Source: Rhodococcus rhodochrous
GTDB taxonomy: Bacteria > Actinomycetota > Actinomycetes > Mycobacteriales > Mycobacteriaceae
Assembly: GCF_014854695.1 (NCBI RefSeq)
Contig: NZ_CP027557.1
Location: 2,418,001 to 2,482,000, forward strand
Direction: 5' to 3'
DNA: 64,000 bases
The notes under the pieces were generated by a model, which was given only the letters and a program-made list of their open reading frames with translations, was not told the DNA's origin and searched no databases. The position numbers were made by a program, and so were the translations under genes. Positions 1 to 11,417 of this stretch are shown piece after piece (position 1 is the first letter of the stretch; each line of letters opens with the position of its first letter).

Positions 1-1
1 C

Positions 2-148
2 GGTCACCCGCTCGGGGGTTCCGGCGCCCGCATCCTCACTGACATGATCTTCCACATGCGCCGCAACAACCTCCGCTACGGCCTGCAGACCATGTGCGAA
101 GGCGGCGGCCAGGCCAACGCCACCATCCTCGAACTCGTCGCGCAGTAG
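2..148 (+). CDS. Acetyl-CoA C-acyltransferase (thiolase), C-terminal end
   Basis: This is the last 48 codons of a gene that begins before the window. The frame reads GHPLGGSGAR, the thiolase C-terminal motif whose His and Gly-rich loop form the active-site oxyanion region, then MCEGGGQANATILE, the usual thiolase ending with the catalytic Cys of CxGGG. Thiolases cleave or condense acyl-CoA in beta-oxidation or acetoacetyl-CoA formation. Substrate range cannot be judged from the fragment. A 15-bp hairpin follows the stop, so the transcript probably ends here. Confidence 0.9.
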   Translation, partial: GHPLGGSGARILTDMIFHMRRNNLRYGLQTMCEGGGQANATILELVAQ

Positions 149-164
149 CCGCACCCGACACCGT

Positions 165-203
165 CCGCTGTCCACCCGCGATACCTGAGCGGGTGGGCAG
201 CGG
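165..203 (+). terminator. Terminator hairpin after the thiolase gene
   Basis: The arms 165-179 and 189-203 pair over 15 bp with one G-U and a 9-nt loop. There is no clear T tract, as is common in high-GC actinobacteria. It separates the thiolase gene from the ECF42 promoter at 219. Confidence 0.6.
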
Positions 204-218
204 ATTTCTCCGCGCAGG

Positions 219-245
219 TGTCGAATCGGCGCCCTACCGTTCGTG
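219..245 (+). promoter_or_regulatory. Predicted ECF42-type promoter of the first YCII-sigma module
   Basis: TGTCGA (219-224) is followed by a 17-nt spacer and CGTG (242-245). The motif reported for ECF42 promoters is TGTCGA at -35 and CGA/TC at -10. The same layout, including the spacer ending CCGTT, occurs before the second module at 53262. It lies about 50 nt before the ATG at 296 and overlaps an upstream GTG at 218, which argues against that longer start. Confidence 0.55.
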
Positions 246-295
246 TAGAGGGTGAGAGGCCGGAACCGCCGGCCGCCGAGGGGAAGGACCCCGAC

Positions 296-652
296 ATGGC
301 GCAGTACCTGCTGAGCATCTACCAGCCCGACGGTGAACCGCCGTCACCGGAGTTCCTCGACCCGATCATGAAGAAGGTCGCGGCGTGGCAGAACGAGATC
401 CGGGAGGCAGGGATCTGGGTGTTCTCCGGCGGCCTGCACCCGCCGGACACGGCGACGGTCGTGCGCACGGACGAGGGGCGCACGGTGACGACCGACGGTC
501 CGTACATCGAGGGCAAGGAGCATCTCGGTGGCTTCGACGTCATCGACGTGCCCGACCTCGACGAGGCGCTGAAGTGGGCGCGCGGTCTCGCCGATGCCAC
601 CACACTGCCCATCGAGGTGCGGCCCCTGGAGTTCGGATCCTGCGCCGGATGA
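296..652 (+). CDS. YCII-related (DGPF) protein of ECF42 module 1
   Basis: A 118-residue YCII-like alpha/beta-barrel protein. It starts MAQYLLSIYQPDG and carries TTDGPYIEGKEHLGGFDVIDVPDLDEAL, split here as TTDGPYIEGKEHLGG then FDVIDVPDLDEAL, typical of the DGPF family encoded next to ECF42 sigma factors. The ATG at 296 was chosen because GGGGAAGGA precedes it and the conserved fold begins there; the open frame extends to 218 but overlaps the promoter. It lies 13 bp before the sigma gene, so the two are probably co-transcribed. Family function is unresolved; a stress-related enzymatic or sensory role is inferred only from the partnership. Related to the protein at 53332. Confidence 0.85.
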   Translation: MAQYLLSIYQPDGEPPSPEFLDPIMKKVAAWQNEIREAGIWVFSGGLHPPDTATVVRTDEGRTVTTDGPYIEGKEHLGGFDVIDVPDLDEALKWARGLADATTLPIEVRPLEFGSCAG

Positions 653-665
653 CCTGCGTACCTCG

Positions 666-1913
666 ATGACCGGGCCGTCCACCGCCGACATCGGTCGCAT
701 CTTCCGTGAGGAGTACGGCCGCGCGGTCGCCGTGCTCACCCGCGTCCTCGGCGACATCGACGTCGCCGAGGACGCGGTGCAGGACGCCTTCTCGACCGCC
801 GTCGAACGATGGCCCGGGGAAGGCATCCCACCGAGCCCGGCCGGATGGATCATCACCACCGCCCGTCGCCGGGCGATCGACAGGGCACGACGGGAGGCCG
901 CACGATCGGTCAAGCACGCCGAGGCGGACCTGCTCCACCCGACATCCGGCGTCGCGGTCGACCCCGAGGCGGTCGTCTCGCCCGAGATCCCTGACGACCG
1001 CCTCCGTCTGATCTTCACCTGTTGTCACCCGGCGCTTGCGCCTCAGGCACGAGTCGCGCTGACATTGCGCCTGCTCGGCGGGCTCACCACCACGCAGATC
1101 GCCCGGGCCTTCCTCGTGCCGGAAACGACGATGGGGCAACGGATCTCCCGCGCCAAACGAAAGATCCGCGACGCGCGCATCCCGTTTCGCATCCCGTCCC
1201 CGGACGAGTTTCCCGAACGCCTCGACGCGGTGCGGTCCGTGCTCTATCTCGTGTACACGGAGGGCCACACGGCGAGCACCGGACCCGAACTCGCCGACAC
1301 GGATCTGTGTTCGGAGGCGGTGCGGCTGGCCCGCTTGCTGGCAGGGCTCGTTCCCGACGATCCCGAGACCACGGGACTTCTCGCCCTGATACTCCTCGGC
1401 GAATCCCGACGCGCCGCGCGGACAGGGCGCGGCGGCGAACTCGTCCTGCTCGCAGACCAGGACCGCTCGCGGTGGGACCGCGCGCTGATCGACGAAGGGC
1501 AGGCGCTCGTGCGGCGCACCCTGCGCTGGAACAGGCCGGGGCCCTACCAGATCCAGGCCGCGATCGCCGCGGTGCACGCCGACGCGCCCACCTTCGAGGA
1601 CACCGATTGGGCGCAGATCGTCGCGCTCTACGACCTGCTGATGGCCGCGGATCCCACACCGGTCGTCGCGTTGCACCGGGCCGTCGCACTCGCCGAAGTG
1701 GAGGGTCCCGCAGCGGCTCTCGGGCTCGTCGACCGCCTCGACCTCGAGCGGTACCACGTCTTCCACGCCGTCCGGGCCGACCTGCTCGCCCGCCTCGGCC
1801 GGATCACCGAGGCGAGCGAGGCGTACACCACCGCCGCGGCGCGCACGGAGAACGCGGTCGAACGCGCACATCTCCTACGTCGCCGCGACGACCTGCGGGA
1901 CGCGCTCAGGTAG
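666..1913 (+). CDS. ECF42-type RNA polymerase sigma factor with long C-terminal extension, copy 1
   Basis: A 415-residue ECF sigma factor. Region 2 (about residues 12-75) includes the EDAVQDAF helix, and region 4 (about 115-170) includes LTLRLLGGLTTTQIARAF and the recognition helix. The remaining ~240 residues form the TPR/DUF6596-like extension found in the ECF42 group, with WDRALIDEGQ and GPYQIQAAIAAVHA motifs. ATG 666 lies 13 bp after the YCII stop; no anti-sigma gene is adjacent, in line with ECF42, where the extension is thought to control activity. A paralogue with the same architecture lies at 53674. The 3' end overlaps the convergent DUF1622 gene by 8 bp. Confidence 0.9.
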   Translation: MTGPSTADIGRIFREEYGRAVAVLTRVLGDIDVAEDAVQDAFSTAVERWPGEGIPPSPAGWIITTARRRAIDRARREAARSVKHAEADLLHPTSGVAVDPEAVVSPEIPDDRLRLIFTCCHPALAPQARVALTLRLLGGLTTTQIARAFLVPETTMGQRISRAKRKIRDARIPFRIPSPDEFPERLDAVRSVLYLVYTEGHTASTGPELADTDLCSEAVRLARLLAGLVPDDPETTGLLALILLGESRRAARTGRGGELVLLADQDRSRWDRALIDEGQALVRRTLRWNRPGPYQIQAAIAAVHADAPTFEDTDWAQIVALYDLLMAADPTPVVALHRAVALAEVEGPAAALGLVDRLDLERYHVFHAVRADLLARLGRITEASEAYTTAAARTENAVERAHLLRRRDDLRDALR

Positions 1914-2286
1914 CCGGTGTCGTGCCGGTCGTCGTCTCGGCCTCGGGAACCGAACGCTGCCACGGCCACCGGCCGTCGATCTCCAGCTGCAGCGACCAGC
2001 TCAGGAAGGTACGGATGAGCACGATGACCGCCAGCACACCCACCGACGTGAAGGTCGGCGTGACGGCGACGGTCTTGATGATGTCGGCGGCGACCAGGAA
2101 TTCGAGGCCGAGCAGGATCGACCGGCCGAGATTGCGCCGGTACGGCTCGTAGATCTCCGAACCCGGTCCGCGCCGCCGCGCGGTCGCCGCGATCCACGTC
2201 GCCGCCACTGCGCCGATCACCATGACGCCGACTCCGACGACGTCGATGGCCGTGCCCACGTGTTCGAGCAGCGACGAAATCTCCAT
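1906..2286 (-). CDS. DUF1622 membrane protein
   Basis: A 126-residue protein with three hydrophobic stretches: a first helix near residues 10-35 (VVGVGVMVIGAVAATWIAA), a second near 58-75 (GLEFLVAADIIKTVAV) and a third near 82-98. The short loop YEPYRRNLGRSILLGLEFL is characteristic of DUF1622. Function is unknown; it is an integral membrane protein by prediction. The ATG at 2286 follows GGAAGG at suitable spacing; the open frame runs further upstream but only as low-complexity Arg/Pro sequence. Divergent from the prepilin peptidase gene. Confidence 0.82.
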   Translation of the reverse strand: MEISSLLEHVGTAIDVVGVGVMVIGAVAATWIAATARRRGPGSEIYEPYRRNLGRSILLGLEFLVAADIIKTVAVTPTFTSVGVLAVIVLIRTFLSWSLQLEIDGRWPWQRSVPEAETTTGTTPAT

Positions 2287-2359
2287 TCGACCAGAACCTT
2301 CCGACCGGAACCGACAGACTCCGGCAATCCTCGCAGGACGATCGCCGCACCGTGCGGCT

Positions 2360-2387
2360 TTGTCCACAGGTGGTGTGCCTGTCCACA
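2360..2387 (+). promoter_or_regulatory. Two tandem DnaA-box-like sequences
   Basis: TTGTCCACA (2360-2368) and CTGTCCACA (2379-2387) lie in the same orientation, 19 bp apart, both followed by GG. TTGTCCACA is the DnaA box consensus of mycobacteria and streptomycetes. They sit between the divergent DUF1622 and prepilin peptidase genes. Binding by DnaA is an inference from the motif alone. Confidence 0.4.
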
Positions 2388-2438
2388 GGACCGGGCAGGA
2401 CACCGCGCGAACGCCCTGCCGGCGAGTGCGGACGGGGG

Positions 2439-3068
2439 ATGCTCCGGGTCGTGGCAGGGGAGACGGTGGGTGGGCTCGCGATGGTGGTCCTCGGCGTGGG
2501 TGTGGGAGCGATCGTGCGCGTGGTGGCGGGAAGAACGGCCGGTCGTCGGCCGCCCCCGGGTTCGTGCGAGGCGGCATGCGCGGCAGCCGCACTCGTCGCG
2601 GTCTCGATCACCACGGGCGCCGCGGTCGTCGGAGCAGCGATGTTCGGATGGTGGTGCGTGTGCCTGAGCACCGTGGACCTGCTCGTGCGGCGTCTGCCGA
2701 ACGTGCTGACGCTCGGGGGAGCGGGCACGATCCTCGGCGTGGCCGCGGCGACGGGGCACGGCCGGGCGGCGTTCGCCGGTGCACTTCTGCTCGCGGCACC
2801 GTTGTTGATCACCCACCTCGCGGTACCGCGATCGGTGGGAGCGGGCGACGTCAAACTCGCCCTCGGACTCGGTGCCGTCACCGGACTCGCCGGCCCCTCG
2901 GCGGTGCTCCTCGGTGCACTGCTCCCACCCGTCCTCACCGCAGGTGCGGCCCTGATTCTGCGACTCCGGGAGGCCCGCTGCGGGGAAGCGCATGCCGCTC
3001 CGCGCGTGCTTCCGCACGGACTGTCGATGTGCGCCGCCGCGGCACTGGCGGCGATCTCGACGGGTTGA
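2439..3068 (+). CDS. Prepilin peptidase (A24 family), short form
   Basis: An integral membrane aspartyl protease of the type IV prepilin/leader peptidase family, about 209 residues. The two catalytic aspartates are visible: one in STVDLLVRRLPNVLT and one in GAGDVKLALGLGA (the GxGDxKL signature). Six or seven hydrophobic segments are present and the N-terminal cytoplasmic methyltransferase domain is absent, as in actinobacterial short forms. Start is uncertain: ATG 2439, or GTG 2466, which has the better ribosome site (AGGGGAGA). Its place just before aroC matches related genomes. Substrate pilins (Flp/Tad) are not in the window. Confidence 0.8.
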   Translation: MLRVVAGETVGGLAMVVLGVGVGAIVRVVAGRTAGRRPPPGSCEAACAAAALVAVSITTGAAVVGAAMFGWWCVCLSTVDLLVRRLPNVLTLGGAGTILGVAAATGHGRAAFAGALLLAAPLLITHLAVPRSVGAGDVKLALGLGAVTGLAGPSAVLLGALLPPVLTAGAALILRLREARCGEAHAAPRVLPHGLSMCAAAALAAISTG

Positions 3069-3116
3069 CCAGGGGCGGCATGTCGAGTCGGCGGACGAAC
3101 ATGGAAGGATGGACCT

Positions 3117-4304
3117 GTGCTGCGTTGGATAACTGCTGGAGAATCCCATGGTCCCGCCCTCGTCGCGATGCTCGAGGGGATGGTCGCCGGAGTCGAGGTG
3201 ACGTCGAACGACATCTCGGAGCAACTTGCGCGACGGCGACTGGGGTACGGCCGCGGCGCACGCATGAAGTTCGAGGCCGACAAGGTCACCGTGATCGGTG
3301 GCGTCCGGCACGGACGCACCCTGGGCGGCCCGATCGCGATCGAGATCGGCAACACCGAATGGCCCAAGTGGGAAACCATCATGGCCGCCGACCCGGTCGA
3401 TGCCGAACTGCTCGAAGGCCAGGCGCGCAACGCGCCGCTGACCCGTCCCCGCCCCGGCCACGCCGACTTCGCGGGCATGCTCAAGTACGGCTTCGACGAC
3501 GCGCGTCCCGTCCTCGAGCGCGCCAGCGCCCGGGAGACCGCAGCACGCGTGGCGGCCGGCACCGTCGCCCGGAACTTCCTGCGCCAGGCGTTCGGCGCCG
3601 AGGTCGTCTCGCACGTCATCTCCATCGGCGCATCCGATCCCTATGTCGGCCCCGAACCCGGTGCCGACGATCTCGCCGCGATCGACGCGAGCCCCGTGCG
3701 CGCCTACGACAGGGCCGCCGAGGAATCCATGATCGCCGAGATCGAGGCCGCGAAGCGCGACGGCGACACCCTCGGCGGCATCGTCGAGGTCGTGGTGCAC
3801 GGGCTGCCCGTGGGCCTCGGTTCGTTCGTCAGCGGTGCCGATCGCCTCGACGCGCGACTGGCCGCGGCCCTCATGGGAATCCAGGCCATCAAGGGTGTCG
3901 AGGTCGGCGACGGCTTCGAGACCGCGCGCCGACGCGGCAGCGCCGCCCACGACGAGATGAAGCCCGGTCCCGACGGTGTGCTCCGCTCGAGCAACCGTGC
4001 CGGTGGCATCGAAGGCGGCATGACCAACGGTGAGGCCCTGCGCGTGCGGGCGGCGATGAAGCCGATCTCGACCGTGCCGCGCGCCCTGTCGACGGTCGAC
4101 ATGACCACCGGCGACGAGGCCGTCGCGATCCACCAGCGTTCCGACGTGTGCGCGGTGCCCGCGGCGGGTGTCGTCGCCGAGGCGATGGTCGCCCTCGTCG
4201 TCGCGCAGGCCGCCCTCGAGAAGTTCGGTGGCGACTCGCTCGCCGAGACCGTGAGCAACATCGACCACTACCTGAAGGGCATCGCGGCGCGGCCGCCGCG
4301 GTGA
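3117..4304 (+). CDS. aroC: Chorismate synthase
   Basis: Converts 5-enolpyruvylshikimate-3-phosphate to chorismate using reduced FMN, the last common step of aromatic amino acid synthesis. The protein has 395 residues, the usual length. It opens [16 protein letters not shown] (signature 1), and [15 protein letters not shown] and [17 protein letters not shown] are the other FMN/substrate signatures. The GTG start at 3117 follows AAGGATGG. aroK begins 4 bp after its stop, so aroC-aroK-aroB form one unit. Confidence 0.98.
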   Translation: MLRWITAGESHGPALVAMLEGMVAGVEVTSNDISEQLARRRLGYGRGARMKFEADKVTVIGGVRHGRTLGGPIAIEIGNTEWPKWETIMAADPVDAELLEGQARNAPLTRPRPGHADFAGMLKYGFDDARPVLERASARETAARVAAGTVARNFLRQAFGAEVVSHVISIGASDPYVGPEPGADDLAAIDASPVRAYDRAAEESMIAEIEAAKRDGDTLGGIVEVVVHGLPVGLGSFVSGADRLDARLAAALMGIQAIKGVEVGDGFETARRRGSAAHDEMKPGPDGVLRSSNRAGGIEGGMTNGEALRVRAAMKPISTVPRALSTVDMTTGDEAVAIHQRSDVCAVPAAGVVAEAMVALVVAQAALEKFGGDSLAETVSNIDHYLKGIAARPPR

Positions 4305-4308
4305 TCTC

Positions 4309-5981
<1,673 letters not shown>

Positions 5982-6006
5982 CCGCCGCCTGGTCGACCGC
6001 CTGGTT

Positions 6007-6609
6007 CTATGCGGGCGGTCTCCACGACGGGTCGCGCCCGGTGAGTCCGATCAGGCGTTCCAGCGGCGGGGCGTCGTCGCCCACCCGTACGGCCGGACCG
6101 AACAGTCCGCCCCCGTCGGCGACGCGTTCCTCGTCGGTGATGCTCTCCGCGAAGGCGGTACACGCGGCGATCTCGTCGGGCTCGCAGGAGTACTGCTGTC
6201 CCGTGGCCACGGCGAGATCCCAGCCGTGCACGACGAGTTCGTCGAGCGTGACGAGTCCGGCGACCGGCGCGGGCAGGTCGAGGCCGCCTGCGCGCGTCAT
6301 GCCCTCCCAGGCCTCGCGATCGCTCCACGCTCCGCGGAGGTCGCCGAGCCGGTCGGGAACGAGACGCCGCCAGTCCGGCGTCAGTTCGCTCGTGAGTTGC
6401 GGGGGAGTGTCGGTGTACAGGCCGATGTCCTTGCGGGCCGCGGCCGTGAACGCAAGCGACAGGCCCAGCACGTGGTCGACGAGTGCACCGACGGAGGTCT
6501 CGGAACACGGTGTGGGCCCCGACAACTGTGCGTCGTCGATTCCCGTCAGGATGCGCTCCATGCGGCGGGTCGCGGGAGTCAGGTCGAGTGTCTCGGTGGT
6601 GTCGGTCAT
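6007..6609 (-). CDS. TIGR03086 family protein (DinB/MDMPI-like metal-binding fold)
   Basis: A 200-residue four-helix protein. It matches the actinobacterial TIGR03086 family by the N-terminal pattern TPCSETSVGALVDHVLG, whose His is a predicted metal ligand, and the later TLDELVVHGWDLAVATGQ, which supplies the second His. Relatives include mycothiol-dependent maleylpyruvate isomerase and DinB-like proteins; the actual reaction is unknown. The ATG at 6609 is preceded by GAGGAG. It stands alone on the minus strand, convergent with aroB. Confidence 0.8.
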   Translation of the reverse strand: MTDTTETLDLTPATRRMERILTGIDDAQLSGPTPCSETSVGALVDHVLGLSLAFTAAARKDIGLYTDTPPQLTSELTPDWRRLVPDRLGDLRGAWSDREAWEGMTRAGGLDLPAPVAGLVTLDELVVHGWDLAVATGQQYSCEPDEIAACTAFAESITDEERVADGGGLFGPAVRVGDDAPPLERLIGLTGRDPSWRPPA

Positions 6610-6665
6610 GGTCGGCTCCTCGAGGTCGGCTACCTCTACTGACCGTCACAACCCGGAAAACTGAG

Positions 6666-6694
6666 CACCCGCCCCCGATGTGCGGGGGCGGGTG
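6666..6694 (-). terminator. Rho-independent terminator of the B-4DMT gene
   Basis: The arms 6666-6677 and 6683-6694 pair perfectly over 12 bp with a 5-nt loop. On the minus strand the hairpin is followed by CAGTTTTCC, giving a short U tract. It lies 32 bp after the stop of the gene ending at 6726. Confidence 0.75.
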
Positions 6695-6725
6695 GTCTCA
6701 CTGCTGTGGTTTCGCTACTCGGGTC

Positions 6726-7328
6726 TCACTGTTTCGGATCGATCCTCGGGAACACCTCGGTGGGCGAGTCGTCGCTGCGCCAGGCGGGATCGGCCTGCTG
6801 CGCGGAATTCGCGGACGCCGAACCCGCCGACGCGGCCGCTCCGACGCCTGCGGGCGCGTGGTGCTCGCGGTGGACGGACCAGTCGTCGTCGCGGGCGGCC
6901 TTGCGCTCGTTCCGGCGCGCGAAGAACCGGCCCAGCGTCACCGCCGCCATCGCCGGAAGGAACACCAGGAGCACGGTGAACGCGGCACCGGAGGAGATCT
7001 CGAAGAACAGGGACGTCACGCCCACCGGGATCGGGGTGACGGTGTCGACGAGCCAGGTGAGGACCCCGCCGACCAGGCCGGTGACCGCACCGGCGGCGAG
7101 CCACCGCATCGTCAGGTCGTCGCCCTCGTCGGGTTCAGGATGGGCGCGGTGGTCGCGGATGCCGTCGAGACCGGCCCAGACGAACGCTGCGACGACCACC
7201 ACGGCGAAGCCCAGCCAGCGCAGTACCGATCCCTGCAACGGCCACTGGATGAGAGCGGCACCGAGCAGGACGCGCACGACCACGTGGACCAGGGCGAGCC
7301 CGAGTCCGCGGAGCAACCAGGGTTTCAT
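6726..7328 (-). CDS. B-4DMT family membrane protein
   Basis: A 200-residue integral membrane protein with four hydrophobic segments, at about residues 5-28, 33-52, 75-97 and 105-135, then a charged cytoplasmic tail rich in Arg, Ala, Ser and Asp. It matches the actinobacterial B-4DMT transporter-like family, whose gene lies opposite pepQ in mycobacteria (Rv2536), as here. Transport activity is not established. ATG 7328 follows GAGGT; the frame opens much further upstream only as antisense of pepQ. It is divergent from pepQ with a 75-bp gap. Confidence 0.75.
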   Translation of the reverse strand: MKPWLLRGLGLALVHVVVRVLLGAALIQWPLQGSVLRWLGFAVVVVAAFVWAGLDGIRDHRAHPEPDEGDDLTMRWLAAGAVTGLVGGVLTWLVDTVTPIPVGVTSLFFEISSGAAFTVLLVFLPAMAAVTLGRFFARRNERKAARDDDWSVHREHHAPAGVGAAASAGSASANSAQQADPAWRSDDSPTEVFPRIDPKQ

Positions 7329-7390
7329 GTACCTCAGCGTAACGGGTGGCGAAGCCGACAGTGTGTCCCGTCCCACAGCTGTGATCGCGG

Positions 7391-7403
7391 TAGGTTGAGC
7401 GAT
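7391..7403 (+). promoter_or_regulatory. -10 element giving a probably leaderless pepQ transcript
   Basis: TAGGTT at 7391-7396 lies 7 nt before the ATG at 7404, which would put the start site at or next to the start codon. No Shine-Dalgarno is visible. Leaderless mRNAs with TAnnnT spaced this way are common in actinobacteria. Confidence 0.4.
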
Positions 7404-8501
7404 ATGTCTGCCGACCACGCCTCCCGCCGTCGAGCGCTGCGTGCGCTGCTCGCCGAACGCGAACTCGATGCGCTGCTGGTGACCGATCTGACCGGTATCC
7501 GCTACCTCACGGGCTTCACGGGATCCAACGCGGCGCTGATCGTCTCCACCGAGGACGACGAGAACGAGACACGCACCGTCATCTGCACCGACGGCCGCTA
7601 CGTCACGCAGGTGGGGGAGCAGGTCCCCGACCTGCGGGCCGTGATCGCCCGATCGTCGGCCGCGCACCTCGTCACCGAGTTCGGAACAGGTTCTGCGCGT
7701 TGGGGATTCGAGAGTCACGTCGTCACGGTCGACGAACGGTCGCGGTGGGACGAGCTCGGCGTGTCCGTCCGCTTCGTTCCCGCTCCCGGGCTCGTCGAAC
7801 AACTGCGGGCCGTGAAGGACGAACACGAGATCCGCCTGTTGCGCGACGCATGCGGTGCGGCCGATCGCGCACTGGCGGACCTGATCGCGGCGGGCGGTCT
7901 GCGTCCCGGGCGAACCGAGAAGGAGGTCGCCCGCGACCTCGAATGGCGCATGTTCGAGCACGGCGCCGACGGCATCTCCTTCGAGACGATCGTCGCCGCC
8001 GGTGCCAATTCGGCGATCCCGCACCATCGACCGACCGGCGCGATCCTTGCGGAGGGCGACTTCGTGAAACTCGACTTCGGGGCGCAGATCGGCGGCTACC
8101 ACTCCGACATGACGCGCACCTACGTGCTGAGCCGCGTCGCGGACTGGCAGCGCGACCTGTACGAGCTGGTCCTGCGCGCGCAGCAGGCCGGACGCGAAGC
8201 GCTCGCGCCCGGTGTCGACTGCGCCGCGGTGGACGCCGCCGCGCGCACCGTGATCGCCGAGGCCGGCTACGCCGACCTGTTCCTGCACGGGCTCGGCCAC
8301 GGAGTCGGCCTCGAGATCCACGAAGCGCCCGGAATCGGCGCCGCGGCGACCGGTACACTTGTCGCCGGTGCGGCGGTGACCGTCGAGCCGGGTGTGTACT
8401 TCTCGGGGCGCGGAGGCGTGCGGATCGAAGACACGCTCGTGGTGCGGGAGCATACTCCGGAGTTGCTCACGCTCACCGACAAGACATTGACCGTCGTTTG
8501 A
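7404..8501 (+). CDS. pepQ: M24 family Xaa-Pro peptidase
   Basis: A cytoplasmic dimetal aminopeptidase or dipeptidase acting on X-Pro bonds, 365 residues. The N-terminal creatinase-like domain (about 1-130) has [18 protein letters not shown]. The pita-bread domain carries the metal ligands in [18 protein letters not shown] (two Asp), [14 protein letters not shown] (His), TVEPGVYF (Glu) and RIEDTLVV (Glu). The start ATG 7404 lies just after a -10 element. The gene precedes efp, as in mycobacteria (Rv2535c-Rv2534c). Confidence 0.92.
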   Translation: MSADHASRRRALRALLAERELDALLVTDLTGIRYLTGFTGSNAALIVSTEDDENETRTVICTDGRYVTQVGEQVPDLRAVIARSSAAHLVTEFGTGSARWGFESHVVTVDERSRWDELGVSVRFVPAPGLVEQLRAVKDEHEIRLLRDACGAADRALADLIAAGGLRPGRTEKEVARDLEWRMFEHGADGISFETIVAAGANSAIPHHRPTGAILAEGDFVKLDFGAQIGGYHSDMTRTYVLSRVADWQRDLYELVLRAQQAGREALAPGVDCAAVDAAARTVIAEAGYADLFLHGLGHGVGLEIHEAPGIGAAATGTLVAGAAVTVEPGVYFSGRGGVRIEDTLVVREHTPELLTLTDKTLTVV

Positions 8502-8535
8502 GGGCGGTTCCTCGACCCTAGGAGACACGAACCAA

Positions 8536-9099
8536 GTGGCTGATACCAGTGACTTCAAGAACGGCCTCGTTCTGAAAATCGACGGACAGCTCTGGCAGAT
8601 CATCGAGTTCCAGCACGTCAAGCCGGGCAAGGGCCCCGCTTTCGTGCGCACGAAGCTCAAGAATGTGACGTCGGGCAAGACCGTCGACAAGACCTGGAAT
8701 GCCGGTGTCAAGGTCGAGACCGCCACCGTCGATCGCCGCGACATGACCTACCTCTACAACGACGGCACCGACTACGTCTTCATGGACGGCGAGACCTACG
8801 ACCAGATCACCATCTCGCCCGAGCTGCTCGGCGACAGCGCCAAGTTCCTGCTCGAGAACATGCCCGTGCAGGTCGCGACGCACGAGGACATCCCGCTGTT
8901 CGTCGAGCTCCCGGTCACGGTCGAACTCGTCGTCCAGCACACCGATCCGGGCCTGCAGGGCGACCGCTCCACCGGCGGCACCAAGCCCGCGACCCTCGAG
9001 ACCGGCGCCGAGATCCAGGTCCCGCTGTTCATCAACACCGGCGACAAGCTCAAGGTCGATTCCCGCGACGGCAGCTACCTCGGGCGAGTGAATTCCTGA
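8536..9099 (+). CDS. efp: Translation elongation factor P
   Basis: EF-P rescues ribosomes stalled at polyproline by binding near the E site. It has 187 residues and three OB/KOW-like beta domains; the loop [10 protein letters not shown] puts the functional lysine at residue 32. The pattern in the third domain, [21 protein letters not shown], is standard. GTG start at 8536 with AGGAG at 8519-8523. It immediately abuts nusB, whose GTG follows the efp stop without a gap. Confidence 0.97.
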   Translation: MADTSDFKNGLVLKIDGQLWQIIEFQHVKPGKGPAFVRTKLKNVTSGKTVDKTWNAGVKVETATVDRRDMTYLYNDGTDYVFMDGETYDQITISPELLGDSAKFLLENMPVQVATHEDIPLFVELPVTVELVVQHTDPGLQGDRSTGGTKPATLETGAEIQVPLFINTGDKLKVDSRDGSYLGRVNS

Positions 9100-9609
9100 G
9101 TGTCCGGTAACCAGAAGAAGCTCGGGGCCCGCCACAAGGCCCGCAAGCGCGCCGTGGACCTGCTCTTCGAGGCGGAGGCCCGCGACGTGCACCCCGTCGA
9201 TCTCGCTGCCGATCGCGTCGAACTCGCGATCGACGACGATCAGGTCGCGCCGGTACCGGCATACGCGCAGACCATCATCCGCGGCGTCGCCGACAATCTC
9301 GACGAGACCGATCGGGTGATCGCCGATCACCTGCACGAATGGACGCTGGACCGTCTTCCCGCCGTCGACCGCGCGATCCTGCGCATCGCGGTGTGGGAGC
9401 TCTTCCACGCGACCGATGTGCCGCCCGTGGTGGCCGTCGACGAGGCGGTCGAGCTGGCGAAGCAGTTGTCCACCGACGATTCGCCGGCCTTCGTCAACGG
9501 GGTGCTCGGTCAGATCGTCGCCGTCGCCGACCAGGTGCGTGCAGCTGCCGCTGCCACCCTCGTCCGGCCGGCGCAGGAGTCGCAGGATCAGAGCTCGAAC
9601 GAGTCCTGA
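9100..9609 (+). CDS. nusB: Transcription antitermination factor NusB
   Basis: NusB binds boxA RNA with NusE (S10) in rRNA antitermination. All-helical protein, 169 residues; the N-terminal Arg-rich helix [21 protein letters not shown] and the C-terminal [27 protein letters not shown] are the family hallmarks. The last ~20 residues are unconserved. GTG at 9100 directly follows the efp TGA. Two hairpins lie downstream. Confidence 0.96.
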   Translation: MSGNQKKLGARHKARKRAVDLLFEAEARDVHPVDLAADRVELAIDDDQVAPVPAYAQTIIRGVADNLDETDRVIADHLHEWTLDRLPAVDRAILRIAVWELFHATDVPPVVAVDEAVELAKQLSTDDSPAFVNGVLGQIVAVADQVRAAAAATLVRPAQESQDQSSNES

Positions 9610-9613
9610 ATTT

Positions 9614-9630
9614 TCACCCTCTTCGGGTGA
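9614..9630 (+). terminator. Short hairpin after nusB
   Basis: TCACCC (9614-9619) pairs with GGGTGA (9625-9630) around a 5-nt loop, starting 4 nt after the nusB stop. No T tract follows. It may terminate efp-nusB together with the larger hairpin at 9649. Confidence 0.4.
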
Positions 9631-9648
9631 GCGACGACACGAGGCACC

Positions 9649-9690
9649 GTGAGCGGGCCCGGTGGGAGTCTTCCCGCCGGGTCCGCTCAC
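9649..9690 (+). terminator. Very stable hairpin between nusB and pyrR
   Basis: The arms 9649-9667 and 9672-9690 pair over 19 bp (two G-U pairs) around the 4-nt loop GTCT. It lies upstream of the predicted pyrR -10 element, so it most likely isolates the pyr operon from efp-nusB. There is no U tract. Confidence 0.6.
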
Positions 9691-9751
9691 GCATCCGGGG
9701 CCTGTGTTGCGCTTCACCCGTCATCCGTGCCGGGGCGGACGTCGACGCTGA

Positions 9752-9757
9752 TAGGCT
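9752..9757 (+). promoter_or_regulatory. Predicted -10 element of the pyr operon
   Basis: TAGGCT at 9752-9757 fits the actinobacterial TAnnnT -10 pattern. Transcription from about 9764 would yield a ~54-nt leader containing the PyrR-type hairpin. No good -35 is seen. Confidence 0.35.
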
Positions 9758-9784
9758 CGACAACTGTCAGGCATCCTTTAACGA

Positions 9785-11373
<1,589 letters not shown>

Positions 11374-11417
11374 CCCACACTTCCCATCCGGGAGACACAG
11401 GAACAGGAGTGACACAG

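Noticed and set aside
218-652. Longer start (GTG 218) for the first YCII protein
   Set aside because: It overlaps the predicted promoter and its extra 26 residues are unconserved; ATG 296 has a ribosome site.
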